Positions 10,182 through 19,693 of a stretch of DNA of 64,000 bases are shown piece by piece. Origin of the DNA: Verrucomicrobiia bacterium DG1235 (GTDB taxonomy: Bacteria > Verrucomicrobiota > Verrucomicrobiia > Opitutales > Opitutaceae); the NCBI GenBank assembly GCA_000155695.1, contig DS990592.1:3023973-3087972 (forward strand), given 5' to 3'. Every line of letters starts with the position of its first letter. Position 1 is the first letter of the stretch. The notes under the pieces were generated by a model that worked only from the letters and a program-made list of their open reading frames with translations, searched no databases and was not told where the DNA came from. The translations under genes and the position numbers were made by a program.

Positions 10182-10601
10182 TAACTCGGTCTCGCCGGCG
10201 CGAAATCGGCGCAATTGCTATGTCCCACACTTTTCAACAAGGCTTCAACCGACCCATTTTTAGCAATGCGGGTAAACCTGCACCTCTTACCTCAGTACTT
10301 ATCACTAGATCGAGATCCCGCATCGCGACCCATCTCCAGACTATAAATTCACAGAAAGCTTCGTATCCATATTTTCTTACAATAGGTCAACCAAGCCACG
10401 ACCACACCTCCTCAACCCAGACACGAAACGGAACGAAATAAAAAGGAACTATCGATCTGTGACACACCAATCTGAAACAGACATTTCACCTCAACCAAAG
10501 GCATGGGAGATAGATGCTCAGAATAAAATCCGGCGCCAACTTTCTCAAACTCTACGAACACAAACGCCATCCCTGGAAGAATCGAACCAATAGGCAGACG
10601 C
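10182..10601. other. Gene-poor spacer between receptor promoter and tRNA-Asp
   Basis: About 420 bases in which I see no convincing gene. Short open frames exist on both strands but lack family resemblance and ribosome-binding sites. No long repeat or RNA fold was recognised by eye. Confidence 0.5.
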
Positions 10602-10634
10602 AAAAAAACCGTCCCTCGAAAGGAACGGTTTTTT
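10602..10634 (-). terminator. Terminator downstream of tRNA-Asp
   Basis: An inverted repeat, AAAAAACCGTCC against GGAACGGTTTTTT with one bulged base. It is rich in A on one side and T on the other, so it can work in either direction. It begins 5 bases past the tRNA 3' end. Confidence 0.8.
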
Positions 10635-10638
10635 AAAG

Positions 10639-10715
<77 letters not shown>

Positions 10716-10998
10716 GTGGTGTGAAAGAGACGCTGAAAGTAGGATTCGCGTTTTCCAAGTCAAGCGTTGTTTGGGAAATTTTCTCGGTCTTCAAAACCAT
10801 TCCTTTCGCCTCTCCAAGTCCCTCGCTCTCAAGCACAAAAACAAGCTTCGCTGCCAAAGGATAGCTTCCAAAACACCCCCTCCGGCTGCACAAAACTCTC
10901 GCCAAAGGAATCCGCTCACCCTCGACTTTAGCAGGTACCGTTTACAAGACTTGCAAAATCGCATATTTTTGACAGCTTTCAGCACCCAAGAGCAACGC

Positions 10999-11586
10999 AT
11001 GCGCAAACGCACCACGCCAGGACAGTTAGAATTTTGGGCCACCTCGTCTCCTGCAGCCGCAACGCAAGAGATGCTCTTCACTGGCGACCAATTGGAAGGC
11101 CTCGCCCCTAAGCACAAACGCCTCCAAGTTTCCGTCCCTGACAGGCACTCAAAAGCTCCTAAGCAGCTGGACGAAAATTTCGCTCAGCGACGCCCTCTGA
11201 AAATCCTTGTCGCTGACGACAACGAGATAAACCGAAAGGTCATACGCATCATCCTACAAAAGCTGGGATACTCTTGCGTCGAAGCGGAGAATGGCGAAGA
11301 CGCCCTTCAAATGTACCAACGCGGCGACTACGACTATATCTTTATGGATCTCGACATGCCGGAAATGGATGGCATCGAGACCACTCAAGCCATCAGGGAG
11401 GCAGAGGGAGACGGAAAACGAAAAACAGAAATCATCGCTGTCACCGCCAACGTTTCCCAGGAGACTCGTCTCAAATGCAGACGCGTCGGAATGAACGGCT
11501 ACCTCGAAAAACCGATCACCGCTTCTATCATCAAAAACCAGCTACTAAGAAGCTGGCCTCGAGTGCGTACGCGTCGCAAAGACTGA
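10999..11586 (+). CDS. Single-domain response regulator (CheY-like receiver) with N-terminal extension
   Basis: Of 195 residues, the last 130 or so form a receiver domain of the hybrid-kinase type. It has the acidic pair in LVADDNEINRKV (near 74), the phospho-acceptor Asp117 in FMDLDMPEMDG, the Thr of VTANVS and the Lys of YLEKPI. The first 65 residues (charged and Gln-rich, EFWATSSPAAATQ) are not recognised. The frame is open upstream to 10771, but that stretch looks non-coding, so ATG 10999 is chosen. There is no output domain and no kinase next to it, so it is probably a phosphorelay or protein-interaction component. It converges with tpiA. Confidence 0.85.
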   Translation: MRKRTTPGQLEFWATSSPAAATQEMLFTGDQLEGLAPKHKRLQVSVPDRHSKAPKQLDENFAQRRPLKILVADDNEINRKVIRIILQKLGYSCVEAENGEDALQMYQRGDYDYIFMDLDMPEMDGIETTQAIREAEGDGKRKTEIIAVTANVSQETRLKCRRVGMNGYLEKPITASIIKNQLLRSWPRVRTRRKD

Positions 11587-11631
11587 AGCCACTCCGAAAA
11601 TCGAAGCCAGCTCGGCTCCTAGGACACGAAA

Positions 11632-11661
11632 AAGCGCCCCGGCCAAAGACCAAGGGCGCTT
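11632..11661 (-). terminator. Terminator of tpiA
   Basis: Arms AAGCGCCC and GGGCGCTT enclose a 14-base loop and are followed on the - strand by a TTTTT run. It lies 33 bases past the tpiA stop codon. On the + strand, downstream of the response regulator, there is no T-run. Confidence 0.75.
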
Positions 11662-11694
11662 CCACCAAATAATCCGTCGTGAAAACGGTATCGA

Positions 11695-12462
11695 CTAATC
11701 CGCCTTGCGAGCGGACGCGATCAGATCCGAGAAGGACTTGCCGTCAAGAGCCGCCCCACCTATGAGGCCGCCGTCAATATCCTTTTGAGCAAGAAGCTCG
11801 TCCGCGTTGGCTGGCTTCATCGAGCCGCCGTAGAGGATGCGAACCTTTTCGGCGACCACTTCGCCGTACTTGGCCGCGAGCTCAGAGCGGATAGCCGCGT
11901 GAACTTCCTGAGCCATTTCAGGAGTAGCGGTCTTGCCCGTGCCGATAGCCCAAACAGGCTCGTACGCGATAACGACCTTTGGCATGTCCTCAGCGGATAC
12001 GCCTTCGAGCCCACCGAGCAGCTGAGTCTTGTTGACCGCGAGCGTTTCATTCGCTTCGCGCTGCTCGAGCGTTTCACCGATGCAAAGAATTGGCTTAAGC
12101 TCATTTTCGAGAGAGAACTTAACCTTCTCGTTAACAAAAGCGTCCGACTCGGCGAAATACTCGCGACGTTCGCTATGGCCAAGAATCACGTACTTGCCAA
12201 AAACTGCGCGGATCATCTCAGCTGAGATTTCTCCAGTGTAAGCGCCGCTGGCCTTTGGATAAAGATTCTGAGCGCCAAGCTTAACAGCAGACCCTTCGAT
12301 TTGCTGAGAAACGCGGTCCAGAGCCACCGCGGTCGGGCAGATGACGACCTCGACAGACTCGTCCTTGGACACGAATGCCGCGATTTCCTTCGCGAGCGCC
12401 GCGCCATCGGCGGGAGTCTTGTTCATTTTCCAGTTTCCTGCGATGAGATATTTACGTGACAT
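11695..12462 (-). CDS. tpiA: Triosephosphate isomerase
   Basis: Interconverts dihydroxyacetone phosphate and glyceraldehyde 3-phosphate in glycolysis and gluconeogenesis; cytosolic (beta/alpha)8 barrel. The 255-residue length is standard. Catalytic features seen are Lys in GNWKMNK near the N-terminus, His in LGHSERREYF near residue 95 and Glu in AYEPVWAIGTGKTAT near 168. The phosphate-binding LYGGSMKPAN and GGLIGGAALD follow. It lies 53 bases downstream of pgk on the same strand and probably shares its transcript. Confidence 0.98.
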   Translation of the reverse strand: MSRKYLIAGNWKMNKTPADGAALAKEIAAFVSKDESVEVVICPTAVALDRVSQQIEGSAVKLGAQNLYPKASGAYTGEISAEMIRAVFGKYVILGHSERREYFAESDAFVNEKVKFSLENELKPILCIGETLEQREANETLAVNKTQLLGGLEGVSAEDMPKVVIAYEPVWAIGTGKTATPEMAQEVHAAIRSELAAKYGEVVAEKVRILYGGSMKPANADELLAQKDIDGGLIGGAALDGKSFSDLIASARKAD

Positions 12463-12515
12463 AATAATCTTAAATTTTTGATTTTATAATTTTCAATCGG
12501 AACGAAGCGACTCGA

Positions 12516-13718
12516 CTACTTCTTGTCGAGGGCGTCAACGCCGGGGAGAACCTTGCCTTCGAGAAACTCGAGGCTAGCGCCGCCACCGGTGCTCATGAAG
12601 GAAACCTTGTCTCCGTAGCCAGCCATGTTGACCGCCGTCACAGAGTCGCCACCACCGATAATGGTAGTCGCTTCCTGGTTTTCAGCGATCGCCTTAGCCA
12701 CCGCAAACGTTCCCTTATTGCAGGCGTCGCTTTCGAATATCCCCATCGGGCCGTTCCAAAGAACGGTCTTGGACTTGGCAACTTCCGCACAGTAGAGCTC
12801 AGTCGTCTTAGGTCCAATATCCACGCCTTCCCAGCCTGCAGGAATGTTGCCTTCCGCATCGCTTTCGCCGATGTTTCCGGCCGTCATCGTGCTGAAGTCG
12901 AAAGAGTCAACCGTCACGTTGTCGATCGGAAGCAAAAGCTTAACACCCTTCGCCTTGGCCTTCTTCTGAAGCTCAGCGGTCATTTCGACCATCGAGTCCT
13001 CCTTGAGGCTGTCGCCAACCGTCTTTCCGTTAGCGAGTGCAAAAGTATAGGCCATCGCTCCCCCGATCAGGATCGTGTCCGCCTTTTCGAGAAGAGCGTC
13101 GATGACCTTGAGCTTATCGGAAACCTTAGCTCCACCGAGGATTACGGTGAACGGACGCTCCGCGTTCGCGGTCTTGTCGCCGAGGAATTCGAGTTCCTTC
13201 TGGATAAGAAATCCGCAAACCGCTGGCTTCAGAAATGACGCAACGCCGGCAGTAGAAGAGTGAGCACGGTGAGCGGTACCGAAAGCATCGTTAATGTAGA
13301 GATCGCCGAGCTTTGCGAAAGCCTTGGACAGATCTTCGTCGTTGTTGGTTTCACCTGGGTGGAAACGAACATTTTCGAGAAGGGCTACTGAGCCTGGCTC
13401 GAGAGCGGCAACCGCTTTTTCAGCGACTTCGCCACGCGATTCCGGCACGAATACCACCGCTTGGCCGAGTTCTGCTGCGAGCGCCTTTGCGACTGGCTCG
13501 AGAGAGAACTTCGGATTCACTTCGCCCTTCGGACGACCGAGGTGGCTGAGAAGCACAGCAGTTCCGCCGTTGGCGATCACGTGCTTGATGGTCGGCAATG
13601 CGCCGAGGATACGGGTATTATCGGTTACTTCACCGTCCTTGAGCGGTACGTTGAAGTCTACGCGGATGAGCGCTTTCTTACCGTTTAGGTCGATGTCTTC
13701 GATGGTCTTTGTAGCCAT
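12516..13718 (-). CDS. pgk: Phosphoglycerate kinase
   Basis: Transfers the acyl phosphate of 1,3-bisphosphoglycerate to ADP; cytosolic. At 400 residues it has the usual two-domain length. The N-terminal substrate site is RVDFNVPL, followed by LLSHLGRPKGE. The C-terminal nucleotide site has GGGDSVTAV and STGGGASLEFLEGK. It is separated from the upstream gap gene by a terminator, so pgk-tpiA probably has its own promoter in the roughly 200-base spacer at 13719-13922. Confidence 0.98.
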   Translation of the reverse strand: MATKTIEDIDLNGKKALIRVDFNVPLKDGEVTDNTRILGALPTIKHVIANGGTAVLLSHLGRPKGEVNPKFSLEPVAKALAAELGQAVVFVPESRGEVAEKAVAALEPGSVALLENVRFHPGETNNDEDLSKAFAKLGDLYINDAFGTAHRAHSSTAGVASFLKPAVCGFLIQKELEFLGDKTANAERPFTVILGGAKVSDKLKVIDALLEKADTILIGGAMAYTFALANGKTVGDSLKEDSMVEMTAELQKKAKAKGVKLLLPIDNVTVDSFDFSTMTAGNIGESDAEGNIPAGWEGVDIGPKTTELYCAEVAKSKTVLWNGPMGIFESDACNKGTFAVAKAIAENQEATTIIGGGDSVTAVNMAGYGDKVSFMSTGGGASLEFLEGKVLPGVDALDKK

Positions 13719-13857
13719 GGTCTTTTAAGATAAACAGGTGGGACGACTTATCCGAAGGCGTCCAATATATAAAATATCGATGTGAGAAGTACGTCTTGCG
13801 AGAAGGCGCCCTAACTCGAATTTGCCCCAATTCAGGAACGTATTCTTAAAACAAAAA

Positions 13858-13897
13858 AGCCCCTTGCCCGCGCAGTTACGGGCGCAAGCAAAGGGCT
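13858..13897 (-). terminator. Terminator of gap
   Basis: The outer arms AGCCC/GGGCT and the inner arms CTTGCCCG/CGGGCGCAAG form a long GC-rich stem with a small bulge. On the - strand TTTTTTGTTTTA follows. It lies 26 bases past the gap stop codon. Confidence 0.85.
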
Positions 13898-13922
13898 GGA
13901 AAAGATCTAATCCTTCACTCGA

Positions 13923-14945
13923 CTAGAGTGCGGCAACCTTCTTGACGAGGTCTACGACGCGATTGGAGTAGCCCCACTCGTTGTCGTACCAGCTGACGAG
14001 CTTGAAGAACTTGTCGTTGAGACCCATGCCAGAACCTGCATCGAAGATCGAAGAAGCTGGGCAGTGGATGAAGTCGGAAGATGCTACTTCGTCTTCGGTG
14101 TACTCGAGGATACCCTTGAGAGGACCGGACTCGGAAGCTTCCTTCATCTTTTGGCAAATCTCTTCGTAAGAAGTGGACTTAACTGTCTTAACAGTGAGGT
14201 CGACCGCAGAAACGGTTGGAGTTGGAACGCGGAACGCCATGCCAGTGAGCTTGCCAGCTACTTCCGGAAGCACGAGTCCAACAGCCTTGGCAGCACCTGT
14301 AGTAGACGGGATGATGTTCATCGCCGCAGCGCGTCCACCCTTCATGTCCTTGGGAGAAGGTCCATCCACAGTCTTCTGCGTAGCAGTGTAGCTGTGAACA
14401 GTTGTCATAAGACCTTCTTCGATGCCGAAGTTGTCGAGGATAACCTTCGTGATCGGAGCCAAGCAGTTCGTCGTGCAAGAAGCGTTGGAGATCAAAGTGT
14501 CCTCTGCAGTGAGCGTGTCGTCGTTAACACCGAGAACTACGGTCTTAACTGCACCCTTACCTGGAGCGGAAATGATAACCTTCTTCGCGCCGGCATCGAT
14601 GTGGCCCTGCGCCTTCTCGTCCTGTACCCAGAGACCTGTCGACTCGATTACGATGTCGATGTTGTTCTCTGCCCAAGGGAGGTTGGCTGGGATTTCGCGT
14701 AGGGCGAGACACTTGATCTTGTGACCATTGACCACGAGAGTGTCGTCACCTTCGGCTTCTACCGTGCCGTTGAAGCGACCCTGCGTGGAGTCGTACTTCA
14801 AAAGGTATGCGAGGTTGGACGCGGGGACGAGGTCGTTTACGGCGACAACGTCTACTTCAGAGCCGAGAAGGCCCTGGTCCACGAGTGCGCGGAATACTAG
14901 GCGGCCGATACGACCGAAACCATTGATAGCTACTTTTACAGCCAT
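13923..14945 (-). CDS. gap: Glyceraldehyde-3-phosphate dehydrogenase, type I
   Basis: Oxidises glyceraldehyde 3-phosphate to 1,3-bisphosphoglycerate with NAD(P). The 340 residues begin with the Rossmann motif INGFGRIGR. The catalytic Cys lies in [11 protein letters not shown] near residue 155, and the C-terminus carries [16 protein letters not shown]. It is transcribed in the same direction as pgk and tpiA, giving the gap-pgk-tpiA order of lower glycolysis, but a strong terminator isolates it. The 150 bases upstream, up to the end of the debranching-enzyme gene, must hold its promoter. Confidence 0.98.
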   Translation of the reverse strand: MAVKVAINGFGRIGRLVFRALVDQGLLGSEVDVVAVNDLVPASNLAYLLKYDSTQGRFNGTVEAEGDDTLVVNGHKIKCLALREIPANLPWAENNIDIVIESTGLWVQDEKAQGHIDAGAKKVIISAPGKGAVKTVVLGVNDDTLTAEDTLISNASCTTNCLAPITKVILDNFGIEEGLMTTVHSYTATQKTVDGPSPKDMKGGRAAAMNIIPSTTGAAKAVGLVLPEVAGKLTGMAFRVPTPTVSAVDLTVKTVKSTSYEEICQKMKEASESGPLKGILEYTEDEVASSDFIHCPASSIFDAGSGMGLNDKFFKLVSWYDNEWGYSNRVVDLVKKVAAL

Positions 14946-15095
14946 GGTAATCTATGTGTTGCGATATTGACGTAATTTAGTGATTTCGAGAGGCCCGAAG
15001 GCCACGCGAAGCGGGAGTACATGGTACCGTTATCAGAAAATCAAGAAGTTATGGTATTTGATTTTCGTCAAGCGATTCAGGCGGCTTTAGCAGAC

Positions 15096-17537
15096 CTAAA
15101 GCTCCCAGAGAGCTGTAGCGAGCGAAGGCAGAAAAAGAGACTTATCGGGGTGATTAGACCAAATGCTGTCGCTCGGAGAAAGGAAACGCTCGTGATCCGC
15201 GATCTGGCGCCACGGTTTCCCTCCCCAATCGCGCAATGGAATATCTACCTCTCTCAAACCCGGATTCGCAGCGAACAGAAAGCGCCTGTCTCCCCACTCA
15301 CCCGACGCGTTGTAGACACACGCGAAGGCATTTCCACTTTCCGCCTGCAGAAACTCGAAAAAGCCCTCGGGAGCGCGATTATAATGTCGCAATATCCCTC
15401 CCCGGTCCGACATGCGAAACGCAACCCAGTCCGAAAAGTACTTCGAGCACGACGAATACTCGAGCGCTCGACGGTAGTTCAGCGCATTGCGAGGGCCATC
15501 CTGATACGTGTTTCGAACCCCGTTCTTCGTAACCAGAAAATCCATACCAGCATGCAGCATCGGCATGCCTACAGACATCATCAGCATCGCGACCATCATA
15601 CGAGTACGGGCAATGTCATGCTGCGTGGGATTCGTTCCATCGAAATTTGCGTTCTCCGTTATGTCGTCGATCCAGACCCGATCGTCATGCGACTCCACGT
15701 AATTCACCGTCTGAGCCGGCCAAGTCGCATAGTGCCCTACCGAACCTCTGAGGAAATACTTAACCGACTCTACGCCGGTCTCACCTCGAACGTAGCCTTT
15801 CAAAAATTCCCGGTATCCATCATTCCAAGACGCGTAACCCGTATCCCTCAATTCAGGGCCAATATGCCCGCGAAAGCTCCAGGGCTCCGCTATCAAAATA
15901 ACCTCGGGACGCACCTTCTTCAGCTCCGCCTCGATCTCCTTAAGCACAGGCTTCCCCACAAGGTCAGCCAAATCGAATCGAAACCCATCCACGCCATAAA
16001 ACTCCATCAAGTGCTTTAGGCTATCGATGATCAAGCGCTTCGCCATCGGCGCTTCTGAGCGCAGATCGTTCCCGCAACCACTCCAATTCGTCAACGTTCC
16101 GTCAGCAGCCGTGTGGAAATAGTAAAGCTTGTCCACGAACATCAAATGAGCCGGCTCGCCTACGTGATTGTAAACCACATCAAGAATCACCGCGAAACCC
16201 TCGTCGTGCAAAGAGCTCACCAAATCCCTAAACTCCTCCACCTGAGACCCCTTAGCCGGATCCAGTCCGTATCCAGAATGCGGAGCAAAGTAATTCGAGG
16301 TCATGTAACCCCAATGATACTCTTCATAGGTATGGCTGTCATTCTCCTGAATTGGCTGCAGTTCAATAGCATTCACCCCTAGTCGCTTCGGGTAAAAGTC
16401 CTTGCGACGAGCGTACTTTGCCAAATCCGAAAACCCAAGGGGACGCCCGTCCGCCCGCTCCACGCCAGGAGCATTCTCCACGAAATCGCGAACATGCCCT
16501 TCAAGCACGACAAGATTCTGCCATTGGGGCGGCGTAAACTTGCGAGGCTTCCTTCCGTACTTCGTATCATCAATTACAATACCAGGCCCCTCATGTCCGA
16601 CCACCGCCTTCGCGTAGGGATCGAGTACCTTGAAGCTCGAGTCAAAGAGACTGCTTTCATCATCCGGACCATCAAGCCGGTACCAATAGTAGCAACCCGT
16701 CAGATCCTCCTCGACCGTCGCCTCCCAAACAAAATCCTTGCCCCGCTTCATAAGCAGCCAGCTCGCATCCTCCGGAGCCTTAAGATCGCGGAAGAAACCT
16801 ACCTTAACCCATTTCGCCCGAGGAGCGAAGATCCGAAACGTCACCGACTCCTTAGCTACGACCGCCCCCAACTCCTTGTCCGACTTGAGACTCAAAAAAA
16901 ACTCGCCCAGCGACAGCTCCGTTCGCTCCACCCCTTTGCGCGTATGGTAGAGCAGCACGTTTGTATCCGAAAACTCGATAGGCTTTTTCAGAACAAAACC
17001 GAGACGATGTCTTCCTGAGCGCTTTGGCTGAAAAACATAGTTCCAGTTCCCCATCCCGTCCGAAGCCAGATTCGGCGCCGTCATGTCAGAAAGAAACCAA
17101 TGATGCTTATCCGTCACGAACTTAAACTGGCAGCCATCGTCACAACTGAAAATATCGACGTCCTTACGCAATACGAGCACCCGCTTTCCGCCTATCTTCT
17201 CGGGCTTCAACTCCCAATCGCTATCCCCAATCGCTTCCTGCCAGCCGTTAAAACTGCCCGCAACGAAAACCGAGACGCCCTTGTACTCGATTTTCGAATA
17301 CTTCTGAGGATAGAAGACAAACACTACCTGCCCGTCGTCATCCACGTAGTAGCCGCTCTCCATGGCGTATTCCAGGGCAGGGAGCGGATACAGGGAAAGA
17401 TATCCATGCAACTGCCCTTCCATACTGATCGGTGGCAAACGCGACGCCCGCCAATCCTTGTTTAGCTCCACCACACCCTCTTTAAGAGAAGTGAGAAAAG
17501 CCTTTCGAATGTGTTTGCTGTCTATACTTGGGGACAT
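15096..17537 (-). CDS. GH13 pullulanase / glycogen debranching-type alpha-glucanase
   Basis: An 813-residue alpha-glucan hydrolase, probably cleaving alpha-1,6 branches of glycogen or pullulan. The N-terminal region includes a CBM48/AMPK-like stretch (VSVFVAGSFNGWQ), a second beta-sandwich (about 215-320) and then the GH13 barrel. Conserved regions are VILDVVYNHV (near 454), GVDGFRFDLA with the nucleophile Asp (near 520), ILIAEPWSF with the acid/base Glu (near 548) and NYVESHDD (near 616). ATG 17537 is preferred to an in-frame TTG 27 bases upstream. No signal peptide is visible, so it is probably cytosolic. An alternative is a branching enzyme, but the length and lack of that family's motifs make this less likely. 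Confidence 0.88.
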   Translation of the reverse strand: MSPSIDSKHIRKAFLTSLKEGVVELNKDWRASRLPPISMEGQLHGYLSLYPLPALEYAMESGYYVDDDGQVVFVFYPQKYSKIEYKGVSVFVAGSFNGWQEAIGDSDWELKPEKIGGKRVLVLRKDVDIFSCDDGCQFKFVTDKHHWFLSDMTAPNLASDGMGNWNYVFQPKRSGRHRLGFVLKKPIEFSDTNVLLYHTRKGVERTELSLGEFFLSLKSDKELGAVVAKESVTFRIFAPRAKWVKVGFFRDLKAPEDASWLLMKRGKDFVWEATVEEDLTGCYYWYRLDGPDDESSLFDSSFKVLDPYAKAVVGHEGPGIVIDDTKYGRKPRKFTPPQWQNLVVLEGHVRDFVENAPGVERADGRPLGFSDLAKYARRKDFYPKRLGVNAIELQPIQENDSHTYEEYHWGYMTSNYFAPHSGYGLDPAKGSQVEEFRDLVSSLHDEGFAVILDVVYNHVGEPAHLMFVDKLYYFHTAADGTLTNWSGCGNDLRSEAPMAKRLIIDSLKHLMEFYGVDGFRFDLADLVGKPVLKEIEAELKKVRPEVILIAEPWSFRGHIGPELRDTGYASWNDGYREFLKGYVRGETGVESVKYFLRGSVGHYATWPAQTVNYVESHDDRVWIDDITENANFDGTNPTQHDIARTRMMVAMLMMSVGMPMLHAGMDFLVTKNGVRNTYQDGPRNALNYRRALEYSSCSKYFSDWVAFRMSDRGGILRHYNRAPEGFFEFLQAESGNAFACVYNASGEWGDRRFLFAANPGLREVDIPLRDWGGKPWRQIADHERFLSPSDSIWSNHPDKSLFLPSLATALWEL

Positions 17538-17661
17538 CTCTTTAGTGACCGTACAATCAACCAATCACGATTCGCGCCAAAGCAAGAAAATCGAACGAGA
17601 CTGGACTAGATTTACCCTTTTTAGCGCAAGTAAACCCGCGCCCACCCAAAAAGCAACGGAG

Positions 17662-18390
17662 TCATCCCCTTCGGCTCAAAGCGGCGATCAAATCCGCAGA
17701 CCGCTCGATCGCCTCCAAGTAACGCTCGAACAACTCCTTCGCCGCGTCCCGGCTAAACGGCGGTAAAACACCCCCATCCTTGATACCCTGCAGCTCCTCG
17801 AAAATCGACAAATCGTACATCACATGAGAAGATAGAGCCTGCACCGCATTCCGCTTTCGCGCCGGCACGCTGACCGCATAGAAGCGCAAGGCCGCCTTCA
17901 GCATGATCTGAAAATTCGAAAGCGACCTCAGCATCAGCTCCACCAAAGTCTCCGCGTGCTGCCCCGCCAGCATGTACTCCTCGCGCAGCTGGATCAGCTT
18001 CCCCTTCAGCTCGTGCTCGAGCTGAAACCGTAGATTCGCCTGGCTGATCGGCAAATCTCGCAGCACGTCCCGGCCAAACAGCAACCGATGGTTCTCCTTT
18101 ATATCAAGAAGCTCGATCGGAAAAACATGCGACGAATTCATCAGCCGCTCCAGAGCGAACATCAAAGGCGGCGGATTCCCCAACTTCGCCCACTCCCGCG
18201 AAATCAGAGCAATCGCATCCAGCTCCTCCACCCCAAGCTGTGTGCAGACTACCATGATGTTCACGTCCGAAAAGCTCTCCGCAGTATCGCCAGCCGCCGC
18301 CGACCCAAAGAGGGCGACCATCGTCAAACGGTCGCCCAAAGCGTCTCGCAGCCCTTCCGTAAATGCCTCCGGGGTCATCAAGGTCTTCAT
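17662..18390 (-). CDS. MNT-fold nucleotidyltransferase-domain protein with altered catalytic motif
   Basis: A 242-residue protein. The N-terminal 110 residues carry FGSAAAGDTAESFSDVNI, matching the GS-x(8-12)-DxD nucleotidyltransferase motif, except that the second metal-binding Asp is Asn (SDVN). The rest is helical, with a possible HEPN-like arrangement. ATG 18390 is chosen because it directly precedes the domain (MKTLMTPEAF). It is transcribed divergently from mnmA with 128 bases between. The Asn change suggests a weak or non-catalytic version. The function is unknown; minimal nucleotidyltransferases occur in antitoxins and in antibiotic-modifying enzymes. Confidence 0.7.
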   Translation of the reverse strand: MKTLMTPEAFTEGLRDALGDRLTMVALFGSAAAGDTAESFSDVNIMVVCTQLGVEELDAIALISREWAKLGNPPPLMFALERLMNSSHVFPIELLDIKENHRLLFGRDVLRDLPISQANLRFQLEHELKGKLIQLREEYMLAGQHAETLVELMLRSLSNFQIMLKAALRFYAVSVPARKRNAVQALSSHVMYDLSIFEELQGIKDGGVLPPFSRDAAKELFERYLEAIERSADLIAALSRRG

Positions 18391-18518
18391 AGTTAGCAGA
18401 TTGGGGAACTGCTTTATTCGCGCTTCCACGCGCAAAACACCAGCCTCAAACCAGCCCAAAGCGCCCAACCGACAAATTATTTGCCACAAATCCCCAAGCT
18501 CCCCTATCTCCAAAGCTG

Positions 18519-19601
18519 ATGAAAAAGATCCTAGTTGCCATGTCCGGAGGCGTCGACTCCGCCGTCGCCGCCCTGCTCCTCAAAGAGCAAGGCCACGCCA
18601 TCGAAGGCGCCTACATGAAAAACTGGATCAACGAGGACGAGATCCTCGGCGACTGCCCTTGGCAACAGGACATCGAGGACGCCGCCGCCGTCGCCGAAGC
18701 CCTCGGCATTCCCTTCCGCGTGGTCAACCTCATGCAGGAATACCGCTCCCGCATCGTCGACTATCTCCTCGCCGGCTACCAATCCGGCATCACGCCCAAC
18801 CCGGACGTCATGTGCAACCGCGAGATCAAATTCGGCGTCTTCCTCGACTACGCCCTTGAAAACGGCTTCGACGAAGTCGCCACCGGGCACTACGCCCAGA
18901 TCCGCGAAACCGAAGACCAACCCCGCGCCATCATCGAAGGAGCCGATCCCAACAAAGACCAAACCTACTTCCTCGCCAAGATGCGGGCAGACCAGGTCGC
19001 CCGCGCCCGCTTCCCCGTGGGCCACCTCCTCAAGCCCGAGCTCCGCGAACTCGCCCAAACGGCCAGCCTCCCCAACGCCAAGAAAAAAGACTCCCAAGGC
19101 ATCTGCTTCATCGGCAACATCAAGATGTCCGACTTCCTCCGCGAATACGTGCCCGACCGCCCCGGCCCCATCATCCGCGCCGACGACGACCAGACCCTCG
19201 GCCAACACCGCGGCCTCCACTACTTCACCATCGGCCAACGCCGCGGCATCGGCATCCCCTCCAACACCGACAACGAATTCTACGTCGTAGTCGGAAAAGA
19301 CATACAACGCAACGCCCTGCTCGTCTCCTTCGAAGCCCCCACCGCCCCCGGCCTCTACTCCAGCCGCTGCGAGATCTCCAGCCTTTCATATACCGGGGAG
19401 CCCTTCCCCGACGACTGCCGCATCGAAGCCAAAGTCCGCTACCGAGACCCCCGGGTCGCCATCACCTGCCACCGCCTCTCGCCCGAAACCATCGAAGTCA
19501 CCTTCGACCAACCCCAGCGCGCCCTCGCCCTCGGCCAAATCATCGCCTTCTACCGCGGCCCCCAGCTCCTAGGCGGCGGCGTCTACACCAAAATCGACTA
19601 A
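18519..19601 (+). CDS. mnmA: tRNA-specific 2-thiouridylase MnmA
   Basis: Thiolates U34 of tRNA Lys, Glu and Gln, receiving sulfur through a relay that may involve TusE-like proteins. The 360-residue length is standard. It shows the PP-loop [15 protein letters not shown] at the N-terminus, the active-site Cys near 99 in [12 protein letters not shown], the persulfide Cys near 196 in DSQGICFIG, and the [10 protein letters not shown] motif. A TusE/DsrC-family gene lies 3.3 kb downstream but in a separate operon, so a functional link is only possible. Codon choice is strongly C-ending, like the other + strand genes here. Confidence 0.98.
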   Translation: MKKILVAMSGGVDSAVAALLLKEQGHAIEGAYMKNWINEDEILGDCPWQQDIEDAAAVAEALGIPFRVVNLMQEYRSRIVDYLLAGYQSGITPNPDVMCNREIKFGVFLDYALENGFDEVATGHYAQIRETEDQPRAIIEGADPNKDQTYFLAKMRADQVARARFPVGHLLKPELRELAQTASLPNAKKKDSQGICFIGNIKMSDFLREYVPDRPGPIIRADDDQTLGQHRGLHYFTIGQRRGIGIPSNTDNEFYVVVGKDIQRNALLVSFEAPTAPGLYSSRCEISSLSYTGEPFPDDCRIEAKVRYRDPRVAITCHRLSPETIEVTFDQPQRALALGQIIAFYRGPQLLGGGVYTKID

Positions 19602-19608
19602 ACTCCCA

Positions 19609-19634
19609 GAAGGAGCGCGCTTGTCACGCGAATC
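19609..19634 (+). repeat. REP-like palindrome, copy 1
   Basis: The sequence GGAGCGCGCTTGTCACGCGA has imperfect arms (GCGCG, CACGC) around CTTGT. It lies 8 bases after the mnmA stop. It belongs to a family seen also at 28925, 51349, 53593 and, more divergently, 30103, 36225 and 55468. A heptamer array begins 5 bases later. Confidence 0.75.
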
Positions 19635-19638
19635 CTCC

Positions 19639-19693
19639 TTCATAATTCATCCCTCAACCTACATAATTCGACCTCACCATTCACTCTTCACTC
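19639..19693 (+). repeat. Heptanucleotide array leading into mtfA
   Basis: Units in 7-base phase are TTCATAA, TTCATCC, CTCAACC, TACATAA, TTCGAC(C), CTCACCA, TTCACTC and TTCACTC, with one single-base slip. The array runs directly into the presumed mtfA coding start. It contains almost no G. Confidence 0.8.

Noticed and set aside
10220-10441. Possible small gene between the receptor promoter and tRNA-Asp
   Set aside because: Short, no motif and no ribosome-binding site; left as spacer.
18531-19307. Long antisense reading frame opposite mnmA
   Set aside because: Gly/Val/Glu-rich, low-complexity translation caused by the C-rich codon bias of the real gene on the other strand.
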